Made by a program: the position numbers and the translations under genes. DNA of 64,000 nucleotides from Bryobacterales bacterium (GTDB taxonomy: Bacteria; Acidobacteriota; Terriglobia; Bryobacterales; Bryobacteraceae): NCBI GenBank assembly GCA_003166865.1, contig PMUP01000019.1:30330-94329 (forward strand). Direction: 5' to 3'. Of the stretch, positions 43,243-51,865 are shown piece by piece. Below the pieces are notes generated by a model. The model searched no databases. It was not told the origin of the DNA and worked only from the letters and a program-made list of their open reading frames with translations. Numbering within the stretch: position 1 is the first letter of the stretch; the number at the start of each line of letters is the position of its first letter.

Positions 43243-45324
43243 GTGTCCCCGGAATTGCATCAGCGAGTTCGCAAGCTTTTTGAGGAAGCGATCGTAAAGC
43301 CGGAAGGCCAAAGACTTGCTTTCTTGAAGGCCGCTTGTCCCAACGATCTGGAGACATATCAGGGTGTAATGCAAATGCTCGAATCGCTGGCCACCGCCGC
43401 GGCGTTTGTTGGAGGGAAGCCACGGCAGATGGAACGCATTGGACGCTATGTCCTTACCGGCGAGTTGGGCCGCGGCGCCATGGGCGTGGTGTACGAGGCC
43501 ATGGACCCGCTCATCGGACGCAGCGTTGCCGTTAAAATCATCCATCTTCAGCTCCGCCCGGACTCGAAGGAAGCGGAGTTCATGCGCGACCGTCTGTTCC
43601 GGGAAGCGCGTGCGGCCGGCCGGCTCTTTCATCCGGGCATCGTCGTCATCCTGGACGTCGGGCAGGAGGGCGACATCGCCTTCATCGCCATGGAGCGTGT
43701 TGACGGAGTAACCCTTGAGAGAACATTGGCCACGCAAAAGAAACTAAAGCTCGCCGATTCGCTTGATATTTTGCGGCAGACGGCCGCGGCGCTGGATTAT
43801 GCTCATCAGAACGGCGTGGTTCACCGCGATATTAAACCCGCAAACATCATGCTTCACAAGGGCACGACGGTGAAGGTTGCCGACTTCGGAATTGCGAAGA
43901 GCATGTCAACCGAACATGGAACCATGGCCGGTATGATCATGGGCACGCCCAGCTATATGCCTCCCGAGCAGATTGAAGCGCAGCCTGTTAGTGGGCGGTC
44001 CGATCAGTTTTCGCTTGCGGTAGTAGCTTATGAACTTCTGAGCGGAAACAGGCCATTTCAGGGAGATTCGCTCGCGACACTCGCGCACATGATCGTGTAC
44101 GGAGACCGCCCTTCCATCCGGTCGATCGATCCCACGCTGCCGGCCGGCTTGGATGAAGTATTGCATCGCGGGTTGGCCAGAAAGCCCGAGTTAAGGTATG
44201 AGAGTTGTACCCAGTTCGTTGCCGCGCTGGAAGAGAAGCTAAACCGCGTTGGGATTGTCGAGGATTTCGACGAGTTTGCCGTAACGCAACAGGTAGTTTT
44301 GCCGTTCCAGGCGGTATCGGCGACGGATTCGCCTCAAATCCCGAAGAAACGCCGGTCCAAGTCGCTGTGGTACGTGGCAGCCGCTGGCGGCGCGCTTGTT
44401 ATACTCGATCTCGGTCTTTTCTATTTCAGGGCCGCTACACATCACGGCATTCCTGTCGTTTCGGTCCAGCCGGCGAAAGTGGCAACAGCGAGTCCGTTCG
44501 CGAAGAAAGTCACAATCCCGCCCAGCAACTCGGAACCTTCGGTATCGCCAACGCCCCATACGGATGTCGCGCCGCCCCCTCCCGTGCCATCGAAGGCCGC
44601 GTCAAACCCTGTGACTCCGAACCAAGTCCCGTCACCCCAGGTCGCGCCAAACCATGTGACACCGGACCAGGTCCCACCGCCCCAGGTCAAATCAAACCCT
44701 GTGACGTCAAGCAAAGTCCCGTCACCCCAAGTCGCATCGCCCCAGGTCGCATCAAACCCTGTGACGTCGAGCCAAGTCCCGTCACCCCAGGTCACGGCAT
44801 CCCAGCCCACGTCATCCCCGTTTGCGCCGACCCATGTCGCGCCGCCCACCGTCGATAAGCAAACCCAAGGTAGTAAGCTCTACCTTGAAGCAACCGACAA
44901 ACTTCGTACCGGCAAATCCAAAGAAGCTGTTGATCTGTTCCGCGTGGCCGCGGACTTGGGAGAGTCTCGTGCCATGCAGGATCTGGGCGAAATATTCCTG
45001 GAGGGGACTGTAGTAGGCAAGAACTACGACGAGGCTTTGAAGTGGTTTCGCAAGGCAGCGGAGAAAGGCAATACGTCCGCTATGCTGTCTCTCGGTGGAA
45101 TGTATGAGCTGGGTGATGGTGTCGAGCAAAGCTACACGGACGCGGCCAACTGGTTCCGCAAGGCGGCGGACGCAGGAAACCCGGCGGCTAAGTTCAATCT
45201 CGGGAGGTTTTATGAGGAAGGGACCGGCGTTCCCAGAGATGTGGCAAAAGCGAAGGGGTACTATCAGCAAGCCGCCGCACTCGGGGATCAAGAAGCCAAA
45301 AAGCGCCTCGATCAACTGCGCTGA
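43243..45324 (+). CDS. Membrane Ser/Thr protein kinase with Pro-rich repeats and Sel1 domain
   Basis: A 693-residue Hanks-type kinase. The cytoplasmic kinase domain (about 65-335) has GELGRGAMGVVYEA, AVKIIH (Lys), VVHRDIKPANIM and VADFGIAKS. A TM helix (about 377-398) is followed by an extracytoplasmic Pro/Val/Ser linker containing four 15-residue tandem repeats (455-518), then Sel1-like repeats (about 545-690: LGEIFLEG...YDEALKWFRKAAEKGN, MYELGDG...AANWFRKAADAGN). Sel1 repeats bind protein partners. GTG 43243 has GGAG eight bases upstream, and a TATACT-like -10 lies at 43215. Confidence 0.93.
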   Translation: MSPELHQRVRKLFEEAIVKPEGQRLAFLKAACPNDLETYQGVMQMLESLATAAAFVGGKPRQMERIGRYVLTGELGRGAMGVVYEAMDPLIGRSVAVKIIHLQLRPDSKEAEFMRDRLFREARAAGRLFHPGIVVILDVGQEGDIAFIAMERVDGVTLERTLATQKKLKLADSLDILRQTAAALDYAHQNGVVHRDIKPANIMLHKGTTVKVADFGIAKSMSTEHGTMAGMIMGTPSYMPPEQIEAQPVSGRSDQFSLAVVAYELLSGNRPFQGDSLATLAHMIVYGDRPSIRSIDPTLPAGLDEVLHRGLARKPELRYESCTQFVAALEEKLNRVGIVEDFDEFAVTQQVVLPFQAVSATDSPQIPKKRRSKSLWYVAAAGGALVILDLGLFYFRAATHHGIPVVSVQPAKVATASPFAKKVTIPPSNSEPSVSPTPHTDVAPPPPVPSKAASNPVTPNQVPSPQVAPNHVTPDQVPPPQVKSNPVTSSKVPSPQVASPQVASNPVTSSQVPSPQVTASQPTSSPFAPTHVAPPTVDKQTQGSKLYLEATDKLRTGKSKEAVDLFRVAADLGESRAMQDLGEIFLEGTVVGKNYDEALKWFRKAAEKGNTSAMLSLGGMYELGDGVEQSYTDAANWFRKAADAGNPAAKFNLGRFYEEGTGVPRDVAKAKGYYQQAAALGDQEAKKRLDQLR
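44602..44796 (+). repeat. 45-bp tandem repeat inside the kinase gene
   Basis: Four units encode S/P-N-P/H-V-T-x3-V-P-x-P-Q-V-x: 44602-44646, 44647-44691, 44692-44736 (plus an extra SPQVA at 44737-44751) and 44752-44796. Units 3 and 4 are nearly identical in DNA, indicating recent expansion. The array lengthens the extracytoplasmic linker in frame. Confidence 0.85.
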
Positions 45325-45336
45325 CGAGGATCAGTA

Positions 45337-46107
45337 TTAGATCCCTAACCGCTGCTTGAGCGCGCGCACCCGATCGCGCGACACGGTGAGCTCGGTGTGT
45401 TTGGAATCCTTCAATCGCACCATCATCCTTCCTGCGAACCAGGAATGCAGCTCTTGCACGTGATCCACATTGACCAGTGACGCGCGATGGACGCGAACGA
45501 ATCTTCCAGGGTCGAGCTTCTGCTCCAGCTCCTGGATGGTATAGTCCACCGCGTAGTTCTTTGCGCCCGTGGCTGCGTAGGTGAGTTTGTCCGAGGCGAA
45601 AAAATGCGTCACTTGTCCGAGATCGATGAACTCGATCCGTTCGCCGACCTTGGACGCAACGCGGTCCGGATAGGCCGGCGATTTCACGGCCCCGGCGGCC
45701 GCGGTCAGCCGCTCGATCAGCTCAGTCATTCCTGGAGGAGCCGCGGCGCTTCCGCGCAGACGCTCGATCTTGTCCAGAGCGCGATCCAGGTGCACGGCTT
45801 CTATGGGCTTGAGCAAATAGTCAACCGAGTTCACGCCAAAGGCTTCGAGCGCGTAGCGATCATAGGCCGTGGTGAACACCACCCAAGGCTGCGGCTGAAG
45901 ATGAGTTAGCATCTCGAAGCCGGTCATCCCGGGCATTTCGATATCGAGGAAAAGGATGTCGGGTTTCGCTTCGAGAATGGCGGGCACGGCTTCGACCGGG
46001 TCCGTGCTTGTGCCCACCACTTGCACCCGCTTGGTCACGCCGAGCATCCGCTGAAGGCGCTTCAGAGCGAGCGCTTCGTCATCAACCAGAAATGCCCGCA
46101 TGTCCAT
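45337..46107 (-). CDS. LytTR-family response regulator
   Basis: A 256-residue regulator. The receiver domain (1-120) has D10/E11 and phospho-acceptor D55 (LFLDIEMPG). The C-terminal LytTR DNA-binding domain (about 155-255) contains YTIQELEQKL, FVRVHRASLVN and KHTELTVSRDRVRAL. It starts 3 bases after the LytS-type kinase and is convergent with the Ser/Thr kinase gene. LytTR regulators often control cell-wall, exopolysaccharide or quorum functions; the target here is unknown. Confidence 0.94.
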   Translation of the reverse strand: MDMRAFLVDDEALALKRLQRMLGVTKRVQVVGTSTDPVEAVPAILEAKPDILFLDIEMPGMTGFEMLTHLQPQPWVVFTTAYDRYALEAFGVNSVDYLLKPIEAVHLDRALDKIERLRGSAAAPPGMTELIERLTAAAGAVKSPAYPDRVASKVGERIEFIDLGQVTHFFASDKLTYAATGAKNYAVDYTIQELEQKLDPGRFVRVHRASLVNVDHVQELHSWFAGRMMVRLKDSKHTELTVSRDRVRALKQRLGI

Positions 46108-46110
46108 AGG

Positions 46111-47190
46111 TCACATAGGAGTGACAGCTTGAGGAACCGACAAGATCAAGTTGTTGCGCCCGCCCACACGCTGCAATACCAGAGCCGCCCGGTCTCCGAA
46201 CAGCGCCGACAATCGGTCTTTCAGATTGTCGAGCCCGTGGCCGGAGGGCGCCGATTCAAGCTGGAACGCCGGGCCGGAATCCGAAACCTCGACCCGGCAA
46301 AGACCGTGCGCGCTCGCGCAGGTGATACGAATCTCGCCGCCGGCGCGGTCCGTCGCGATGGCGTGCTTGACGCTGTTCTCCACCAACGTCTGCAGCGACA
46401 ACGGCGGGACGCGGGACTCGTTCAAGTCAGCGGGAACATCGATTTGATAGCGCAAGCGGTCGCCAAAGCGGGCGCGCTCGATATCCAGATAGTCGGCGAC
46501 AATCTTAAGCTCGCTCGCGAGCGGCACCAGGCCCGATTGATTGGCGTCCAGCGAGAAGCGCAGCAGCGCGGCCATCTGCTCCACCAGGCGTTCGGCGCGG
46601 GCCGGGTCCTCGGGAATTAGCGAGGAGATGGAGTTCAGCGTGTTGAACAGAAAATGCGGATGGATCCGCGACTCCAGCGAAGCCAACTGTGCTTCCGTCG
46701 CCAGCTTGAGCGCGCGCTCGCGCTCCAGTTCCTTGGTGCGTAGCTCGAGAGTTGTTTCCTCCAGCCGTTCGCGCAGCGTGCTGTAGACGCCAATCGCAAG
46801 CCCGGCGCCAATGGTTATTAAGACAGCGAGCTTGAGCGATCCAAGAAACTCTGGCCAAAAGTGATCGATAGGCTCCCAGTGCAGGCCGACGAAGATGAGG
46901 CCGGCCAACAAGGCGCCCGTGACACAAGCGGCAAGCATCGCAGTCACGCGCGCGCTCCAGCGAAGCCATTGTGGGTACGCGCAGGTTCCCATCCACACCT
47001 TCGGAATGAGGAGGAACGCAATGCCGCCGATGCAGTTCGAATAGATCCAAGAGAAACGGAAATCTTCGAGGAGACGATGCCACGTTATGCCCGGATTCAG
47101 CGCGAAAAGCAGAATCGGCGGAATGAGCGCAATGGCCGAATCCCAGAGTACGACCTTGAGGATGCTGGTGCGATAGGTTCGCGTGTCCAT
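46111..47190 (-). CDS. LytS/YehU-type sensor histidine kinase
   Basis: A 359-residue membrane kinase of the His_kinase (PF06580) group. About four TM helices occupy residues 12-150. The phosphorylation box is LESRIHPHFLFNTLNSISSL, and the ATPase domain includes LQTLVENSVKHAIA, EVSDSGPAF and GHGLDNLKDRLSALFG. It is paired with the LytTR regulator 3 bases downstream and lies 13 bases after an exported TPR/haem-motif protein, so the three are probably one operon. Confidence 0.93.
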   Translation of the reverse strand: MDTRTYRTSILKVVLWDSAIALIPPILLFALNPGITWHRLLEDFRFSWIYSNCIGGIAFLLIPKVWMGTCAYPQWLRWSARVTAMLAACVTGALLAGLIFVGLHWEPIDHFWPEFLGSLKLAVLITIGAGLAIGVYSTLRERLEETTLELRTKELERERALKLATEAQLASLESRIHPHFLFNTLNSISSLIPEDPARAERLVEQMAALLRFSLDANQSGLVPLASELKIVADYLDIERARFGDRLRYQIDVPADLNESRVPPLSLQTLVENSVKHAIATDRAGGEIRITCASAHGLCRVEVSDSGPAFQLESAPSGHGLDNLKDRLSALFGDRAALVLQRVGGRNNLILSVPQAVTPM

Positions 47191-47203
47191 GAATGGCCTG
47201 CCC

Positions 47204-47896
47204 TTATCTTACTTCTGCCGTGCCAGTGTGGCAGCCCAGACAGCCGGCCTGCCGGGGCGTTAACGTCTTGGTCTCCAGCCACGTTGCCGCGGAATTAGCG
47301 TAGGGTGTGCCGGGCAGGTCCTTTTGAATGCGCTCGAACCACTGCTGCGCCTTGTCTTGCTGGCCCAGTCGGGCGTACGCATCGGCCATGCCGATCATGA
47401 GCTCGCCGCTCTTATGCGTGCCGAGATGGCTGAGATCAGGGCCCTGGACGGAGTACGCTTTCTCGTAGTCACTCAGGCCCTTTTCGATTAAAGGGCGGGC
47501 CGCCTCTGCATTGGGCAGATATTGGGAGGCAACCAAAAGCACCGCGCCGCGAACGATGCGGACACCGAGATCATTGGGCGCCATGGCCTCGGCTTGGTCC
47601 ATTTCGTCCAGGCCGCGCTGCCACAGTGCGGCGCCGTTTTGCTGGTCGCCCTTTTGGAATGCTTCACGGGACTGGCTGACTAGGCCCATGCCGTGCCAGA
47701 CCAGGGCTTCCGGCTGCTTCGGATCGCTCGCCAGGATCTCTTCGCAGATCTTCATGCCCTTCTGGAGTGAAGCGGCGTCGCCCGCGAGACCGGCGAAGAA
47801 GTAGTTGCGGACCTTCATGTCGAAACGATCCTGACTCAGGAGGACGCCGGCGGTGAAGATGAGCACGGCGGCGATGGTTGTCTTTTGCAGTTTCAT
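47204..47896 (-). CDS. Exported TPR-like protein with a single haem-c (CxxCH) motif
   Basis: A 230-residue protein with signal peptide MKLQKTTIAAVLIFTAGVLLS. The body is helical with TPR-like units (GMKICEEILASDPKQPEALV, GLDEMDQAEAMAPNDLGVR, MADAYARLGQQDKAQQWFE). The extreme C terminus carries CLGCHTG, a c-type haem-binding motif, only six residues from the end. No cytochrome c fold is present around it. It is first in an operon with the LytS/LytTR pair, suggesting that it may provide a periplasmic redox or ligand input. That role is inference. Confidence 0.8.
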   Translation of the reverse strand: MKLQKTTIAAVLIFTAGVLLSQDRFDMKVRNYFFAGLAGDAASLQKGMKICEEILASDPKQPEALVWHGMGLVSQSREAFQKGDQQNGAALWQRGLDEMDQAEAMAPNDLGVRIVRGAVLLVASQYLPNAEAARPLIEKGLSDYEKAYSVQGPDLSHLGTHKSGELMIGMADAYARLGQQDKAQQWFERIQKDLPGTPYANSAATWLETKTLTPRQAGCLGCHTGTAEVR

Positions 47897-48148
47897 TGGG
47901 TGCTCCTTACGAATCCAGATTAAGCGCCAAGCTGCGGATTCCGAGCGAGGTTCGGATGAGGGGTCAAAAAAACGGATGAGTCGTATGGAAGGGGAGACGG
48001 AGAGACGCCCTGTACCAGGCTAGACGCCCTGAACGCGATTGACCGGCTATACGTGGATGCCGTATAGCGCTGAACATCTCGAACACCGGAGCCAAGAGAC
48101 GAACCGACTCAACTTGGCACTCAATGCCCGGCCGGCGGAATGAGGACC
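47897..48148. other. Gap between csm5 and the TPR/haem gene
   Basis: About 250 bases between two minus-strand transcription units. It holds no convincing gene, no CRISPR-type repeats and no leader. The 10-mer AGACGCCCTG occurs twice (near 48003 and 48023). It presumably contains the end of the csm transcript and the promoter of the TPR-LytS-LytTR operon. Confidence 0.5.
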
Positions 48149-49300
48149 CTACCCGTGGACTTCCAGGTGCACAAACCCGGGAATGCTCGCGGGCTGATTC
48201 CCGAGAAACACGATCCGCCGCGTTTTGGGGAACGGCAGGCCGGATTGGATGGCGCGCGAATAAAGACCAACTTGCCGAAGAATCCCCCGATAAGTTTCGT
48301 CCTGCGTATCCAGGAACGCGATCTTCGAGAGAAAGCCCGCGCCCCAACCGAGCGGAAGAATGCAGCCTCGCTTAGCTTCGCGAACAGCCGTCAGGCGAGC
48401 TTCGAGCTGCTCGATGGTCGATTTCAGCAGAGCCAGGCCGGTCCACGCGGCGTACTGCTTTTGGATGTGCAACAACCGCTCGGTGTAGCTGTTCACCAGC
48501 TCGAACATGGCTCTGGCATCCATCGGCGCGCGGCGGCGTAGGGCCTTGCCAATTTCGGGCTGCGAGAGAAATGCGTTCTGACGCCACTCGCCCTCGAAGA
48601 CCGCGCCGGGCTCGGCCATTTCGGCGAACGTAGGCGTGCTGTCTTCGGCCCGCTTCACGTTGCCGCGCGGAGTCTGCTTCCAGGCCACTTCAAACTTTCC
48701 GCCGCCGCGAGCTTCGAGCGTGGAAGTGCGCAGCAGGTAAATCTTGAACGTGGTCGCCGCAACGCTCTTTGAGTCGTACGCGGAGATCACGCGCAGCGGG
48801 TCGGCGCTGGCCGCTCCGAGTGCGGATTCTTCGACGGAATTCGCGGGGTGGCGCGGCAGACGGCCCTCCGAAGTGCTGCGCTCGGCAAGATCGGTGAGCA
48901 TGCGCGCGGTAACGCGGCCGTGGATGACGCCCGTGCGGAACGCCCCTTTGATCGCCGTGCCGGGAAGGTACGGGCCGCTCGGACCGATGCTGAAGGTCGG
49001 GATAAACAAATGCTCGGCGTGCGTTCTCTCCCAATATTGCGTCGAGCTCGGATGTTCAAACGGGATGCGTCGGCCGGCGTAGTTCTGCGCGAATCCGCCC
49101 CAAGAGCTGAAGTCGAGCTTGTCGGCCTTCTTCAATTGCGAGAGATAACCTTCCAGCCGCGGACCCTTCGCCAGCAGGCGGAAGATGCGCCATTGATCGA
49201 GAACATTGACATGGTCCTTCCAGACCATGTAGTCGATGGGAGAGAGTCTCTGGCCGTCGCCGACGAGCGTTGGCGTGAGACACGTCAGACGATAGTTCAT
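48149..49300 (-). CDS. csm5: Type III-A CRISPR protein Csm5 (Cas7-like RAMP)
   Basis: A 383-residue RAMP that caps the 3' end of the crRNA filament in the Csm complex. Features: N-terminal strand LTCLTPTLVGDGQRLSPIDY, the typical Csm5 motif YLPGTAIKGAFRTGVIH, and a late Gly-rich loop LPLGWGAGFLSK. ATG 49300 is chosen because it yields the conserved MNYRLTCLTPTLVGDG opening; the longer frame upstream is the shadow of csm4. The start overlaps the csm4 stop by 4 bases. It is the last gene of the operon; no cas6 or array follows. Confidence 0.9.
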   Translation of the reverse strand: MNYRLTCLTPTLVGDGQRLSPIDYMVWKDHVNVLDQWRIFRLLAKGPRLEGYLSQLKKADKLDFSSWGGFAQNYAGRRIPFEHPSSTQYWERTHAEHLFIPTFSIGPSGPYLPGTAIKGAFRTGVIHGRVTARMLTDLAERSTSEGRLPRHPANSVEESALGAASADPLRVISAYDSKSVAATTFKIYLLRTSTLEARGGGKFEVAWKQTPRGNVKRAEDSTPTFAEMAEPGAVFEGEWRQNAFLSQPEIGKALRRRAPMDARAMFELVNSYTERLLHIQKQYAAWTGLALLKSTIEQLEARLTAVREAKRGCILPLGWGAGFLSKIAFLDTQDETYRGILRQVGLYSRAIQSGLPFPKTRRIVFLGNQPASIPGFVHLEVHG

Positions 49301-50316
49301 GCGGCAACCCGCCAGGGAATGGGAACCGTCACCGCGAATCCGGAGCGATACACCGGATGCGGAAACCCAGCAGGGGCCACGTTGCTCGCGGCTCCCAGCA
49401 GTTCGTTGGCGGCCAAAAGCACGGAGCCCTCGGCGATCATGTTCGTAGGCTGTTTCGGCTCGCCCCACCGCGCCCGGCTTTCGATGCGGCCGCGCCGCGA
49501 AACGGTGATGTAGCTGCCGCGCTTCCAATCCACCGAGTCGTTTTCCGATGGTGTGTAGAGCGAGAGCAGCCAGTGTGCGCGTTCGATTGGTTGCTCCAGC
49601 GCGGGCGCTTGTGGCGGCGTCCAAGGCTGCCACTCGGGCGCTTCCGAACGGCCCCAGCCGCGCGAGCGTTCGCCACCCAAACCCGAATCGGCCAGCAGCA
49701 GCAGCGCGCTCCGGACGGGCGCTTCCCACTTCACGGCGGCATCGCTGTCAGCGAATTGAACGATGGTCCAGAGCCCAGCATCGCGCGCGAATTCGAGACA
49801 CGCCGTGGAATGGACCTCAACGCCCGCATGGTGCAGCCGGTCCACTCCGGCACTGGAACGCAGCGCCACGCGGAACGGGCCCCGGCCGTGCGACCCGGAC
49901 GGTGTCAAGCATTCGCTTTCGCCGTCCACCGCCCAGCGGTCGTCATCGATCGCTTGATCGGAGAGCAGCGCTTGGATCACCGGCAGCGGAACGAAGTGCG
50001 CGCCCTTGTAGCGGACCTTGGTGGACTCGGGCGGCGGCCAGAGGCTGCGCGGGGGCACGACGAACATCGTGTCGCCGATGAATGGAAAGAAGGAGCTGAA
50101 GCGCACCGCGGGACTCGACGCAGTGGCGGTGGCCTCCAGCCAAGCATCGGCCAGGCCGAGCTGCGACATCGCCGAACACACCGCGGAATAAAAAGCATCG
50201 CTGTGATAGATGAGATCCACGCGATCACGCGCGCCCGAATCGGGGCCGAAGCGCCATGGGCCCATCGGGCGGAATCGCACCGCAAAGCTGGTAGCCTGGG
50301 ACATCCCGAATGACAT
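49297..50316 (-). CDS. csm4: Type III-A CRISPR protein Csm4 (Cas5-like RAMP)
   Basis: A 339-residue RAMP that binds the crRNA 5' tag and contacts Cas10. N-terminal features are RFRPMGPWRFGPDSGARDRV and YHSDAFYSAVCSAMSQLG; SSFFPFIGDTMFVVPPRSLWP matches the early Csm4 block. The Gly-rich loop near residue 235 is GLGGERSRGWGRSE. It begins directly after the csm3 stop (TAGGCATG); ATG 50304 is an alternative start. It overlaps csm5 by 4 bases. Confidence 0.9.
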   Translation of the reverse strand: MSFGMSQATSFAVRFRPMGPWRFGPDSGARDRVDLIYHSDAFYSAVCSAMSQLGLADAWLEATATASSPAVRFSSFFPFIGDTMFVVPPRSLWPPPESTKVRYKGAHFVPLPVIQALLSDQAIDDDRWAVDGESECLTPSGSHGRGPFRVALRSSAGVDRLHHAGVEVHSTACLEFARDAGLWTIVQFADSDAAVKWEAPVRSALLLLADSGLGGERSRGWGRSEAPEWQPWTPPQAPALEQPIERAHWLLSLYTPSENDSVDWKRGSYITVSRRGRIESRARWGEPKQPTNMIAEGSVLLAANELLGAASNVAPAGFPHPVYRSGFAVTVPIPWRVAA

Positions 50317-50318
50317 GC

Positions 50319-51155
50319 CTACTCGGCGAGTTTCTCCGCAAAATCGGCCGCGGTGACAAGCGACTGCACCGCAGCGGAGTCGGCGCCAGTCAGCAGCTCT
50401 TGTTCCGCTGCGCCGGACGCGTAGAAGCCGCGGCTACGCCAGGTGAGCTTCACGCTGGAAAGCGCGACGCGCCCGTTGCCGCGCGAACCTCCGCCGCCCA
50501 GACTATCGTCTTCGAGCAAGCGCAAGCCTTCGATCAGACGCGGCAGCAGCTCGCGGTCTTCGGCGCACAGCACGTCCAGCACGATGCGAAAGTGAAAGCG
50601 GGCTCCCGCCGGCACGCGTTCCAGGGTGCGCGGATTCGCCTGGGATGTGATGCGGTCGATGGCGTTCTCGCTTTTCACTTCAGTCAGCTCGTCGTCCATG
50701 TTCTCGCGCATCTGAGCTGTGATACTTTCGGCGATCAGCGGAGCGTCATACACAGTGAGGCGCGCCGGGGTGGCGGCGCTGGATTCTTGCGCATCGCCCG
50801 CGACCCGCTCCATCCGTCCCGGATTGCGCCCGAACAGAAGACAGATTTCGTCGTCGGGACGTTCGCTCTGATGAATGCGCACTTCCTGGCCTCTGCGCTT
50901 GGAAACATAAACCAGCTCGGACGGCACGGCCAGGCCGGAGGATTGCTCGAGCAGCGAGCGCAGCTTGCCTCTGAGCGAACTGCCGGGGATGTAGGGCAGC
51001 CCGAAAGCGTCCTTGACCACCGGATTATCGGCGCCGCCGATTTCGAGCGATCCTTTCCCGGCCCCGATGTGCAGTCCGGTTTGGCAGACGATGTCGCCTT
51101 CCACGATCAGCTTTCCAATCAGTTTCAATTCCGTTTGCGCGGTGTGCGAACTCAT
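50319..51155 (-). CDS. csm3: Type III-A CRISPR protein Csm3 (Cas7 backbone, RNase)
   Basis: A 278-residue backbone subunit that coats the crRNA and cuts bound target RNA. The conserved opening is TGLHIGAGKGSLEIGGADNP, where D43 corresponds to the catalytic Asp known from Csm3 of other type III-A systems. YIPGSSLRGKLRSLLE and the Gly-rich loop DDSLGGGGSRGNGRV complete the fold. Target-RNA cleavage should therefore be intact. No Shine-Dalgarno is visible: the 37 bases upstream consist mostly of heptamer repeats without G on the coding strand. Confidence 0.95.
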   Translation of the reverse strand: MSSHTAQTELKLIGKLIVEGDIVCQTGLHIGAGKGSLEIGGADNPVVKDAFGLPYIPGSSLRGKLRSLLEQSSGLAVPSELVYVSKRRGQEVRIHQSERPDDEICLLFGRNPGRMERVAGDAQESSAATPARLTVYDAPLIAESITAQMRENMDDELTEVKSENAIDRITSQANPRTLERVPAGARFHFRIVLDVLCAEDRELLPRLIEGLRLLEDDSLGGGGSRGNGRVALSSVKLTWRSRGFYASGAAEQELLTGADSAAVQSLVTAADFAEKLAE

Positions 51156-51164
51156 GGTTATTGG

Positions 51165-51185
51165 TTGTTAGTTGTTAGTTGTTAG
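51165..51185. repeat. Heptamer tandem repeat between csm2 and csm3
   Basis: Three perfect copies of TTGTTAG (51165-51185), flanked on both sides by degenerate copies (TTATTGG, TTATCAG, TTATTCG). It fills the csm2-csm3 gap, so copy-number change would alter the spacing of two operon genes. Confidence 0.9.
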
Positions 51186-51192
51186 TTATCAG

Positions 51193-51846
51193 TTATTCGT
51201 TGTAAGCCACGATGGCTTCGAACAGATCTCTGAAGCGCTCATAGCCGCGTGCTTCGTTCTTGCGCGTGACCTGCAGCAGCAGTTTTTCGAGTGGATCCAG
51301 GCTGCGCAAGGAGTGACGCGCGATAGTATAGGCCAGACGCGCTCGCAGCATGACGAATTGCTGCTGCCGCTCGTTCTCCGGCGTCCGGACGGCGCGGCGA
51401 ACGGCGTTGTAAAGGCGGCGCAGTTGGCTCTTGGTCCCGGAGTCCATGTCACGCATGCGGCCCACCACGCCGTGGGCCTGGTTGTCGAGGTACAAGGGAT
51501 CGGAGATCAACTTCTCGATGTCGATCTCAGGCGGGCCTTCGAATCGGGGGCGATCGCCGCCACGCCGGTCGTCACCTCGATCGCGTCCTCCTTCGCGGGC
51601 ACCCTCGCGCCCACCATGCGGACCCCGGTTATCGCGGCGCTCTCCTCCCTGCGCTCCTCGGCCACCTTCCCTGCGCTGGCCTTGAGGCGCTTGCCCTTGT
51701 GGCCGATCGCCTTGCGGCGCTGGCTTGCGTTCCGAACGCTCCGCTGGCGGGGCCTGCACCGCGGCAGGTGGCGCCTCGCTTTCAGCCGGGGCCGGTTTAC
51801 TCTCGGAAGCCCGTGGTTGTTGCTCTGTCTCTTGCGTGTCAGCCAT
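51193..51846 (-). CDS. csm2: Type III-A CRISPR protein Csm2 with Arg/Gly-rich N-terminal extension
   Basis: A 217-residue protein. The C-terminal 115 residues (about 103-217) are the helical Csm2 small subunit: DIEKLISDPLYLDNQAHGVV, SQLRRLYNAVRRAVRT, LRARLAYTIARHS and a final helix. The first 100 residues are low complexity: Pro/Ala/Glu-rich (about 10-45), then Gln/Gly/Arg-rich with many RGG-like units (REGGRGAQGGERRDNRG, GGREGAREGGRDRGDDRRGG). Ordinary Csm2 proteins are about 120-150 residues, so the tail is an addition. Such tails usually bind RNA or promote condensation, which is inference here. CGAGG lies upstream of the ATG. It follows cas10 by 19 bases. Confidence 0.88.
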   Translation of the reverse strand: MADTQETEQQPRASESKPAPAESEAPPAAVQAPPAERSERKPAPQGDRPQGQAPQGQRREGGRGAQGGERRDNRGPHGGREGAREGGRDRGDDRRGGDRPRFEGPPEIDIEKLISDPLYLDNQAHGVVGRMRDMDSGTKSQLRRLYNAVRRAVRTPENERQQQFVMLRARLAYTIARHSLRSLDPLEKLLLQVTRKNEARGYERFRDLFEAIVAYNE

Positions 51847-51865
51847 CCAAACCTCGTATTGTACG

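Noticed and set aside
44442..44849. Open frame on the minus strand with repeated Gly-Asp-Gly-Thr-Trp units
   Set aside because: It is the exact complement of the Pro/Val repeat region of the Ser/Thr kinase gene; the regular pattern is a by-product of the 45-bp repeat.
47897..48148. Possible CRISPR array after csm5
   Set aside because: Only one 10-base word occurs twice; there are no 25-37 bp repeats with regular spacers here or anywhere in the window.
51165..51185. TTGTTAG repeats as a CRISPR remnant
   Set aside because: The period is 7 bases without spacers, so this is a simple tandem repeat.
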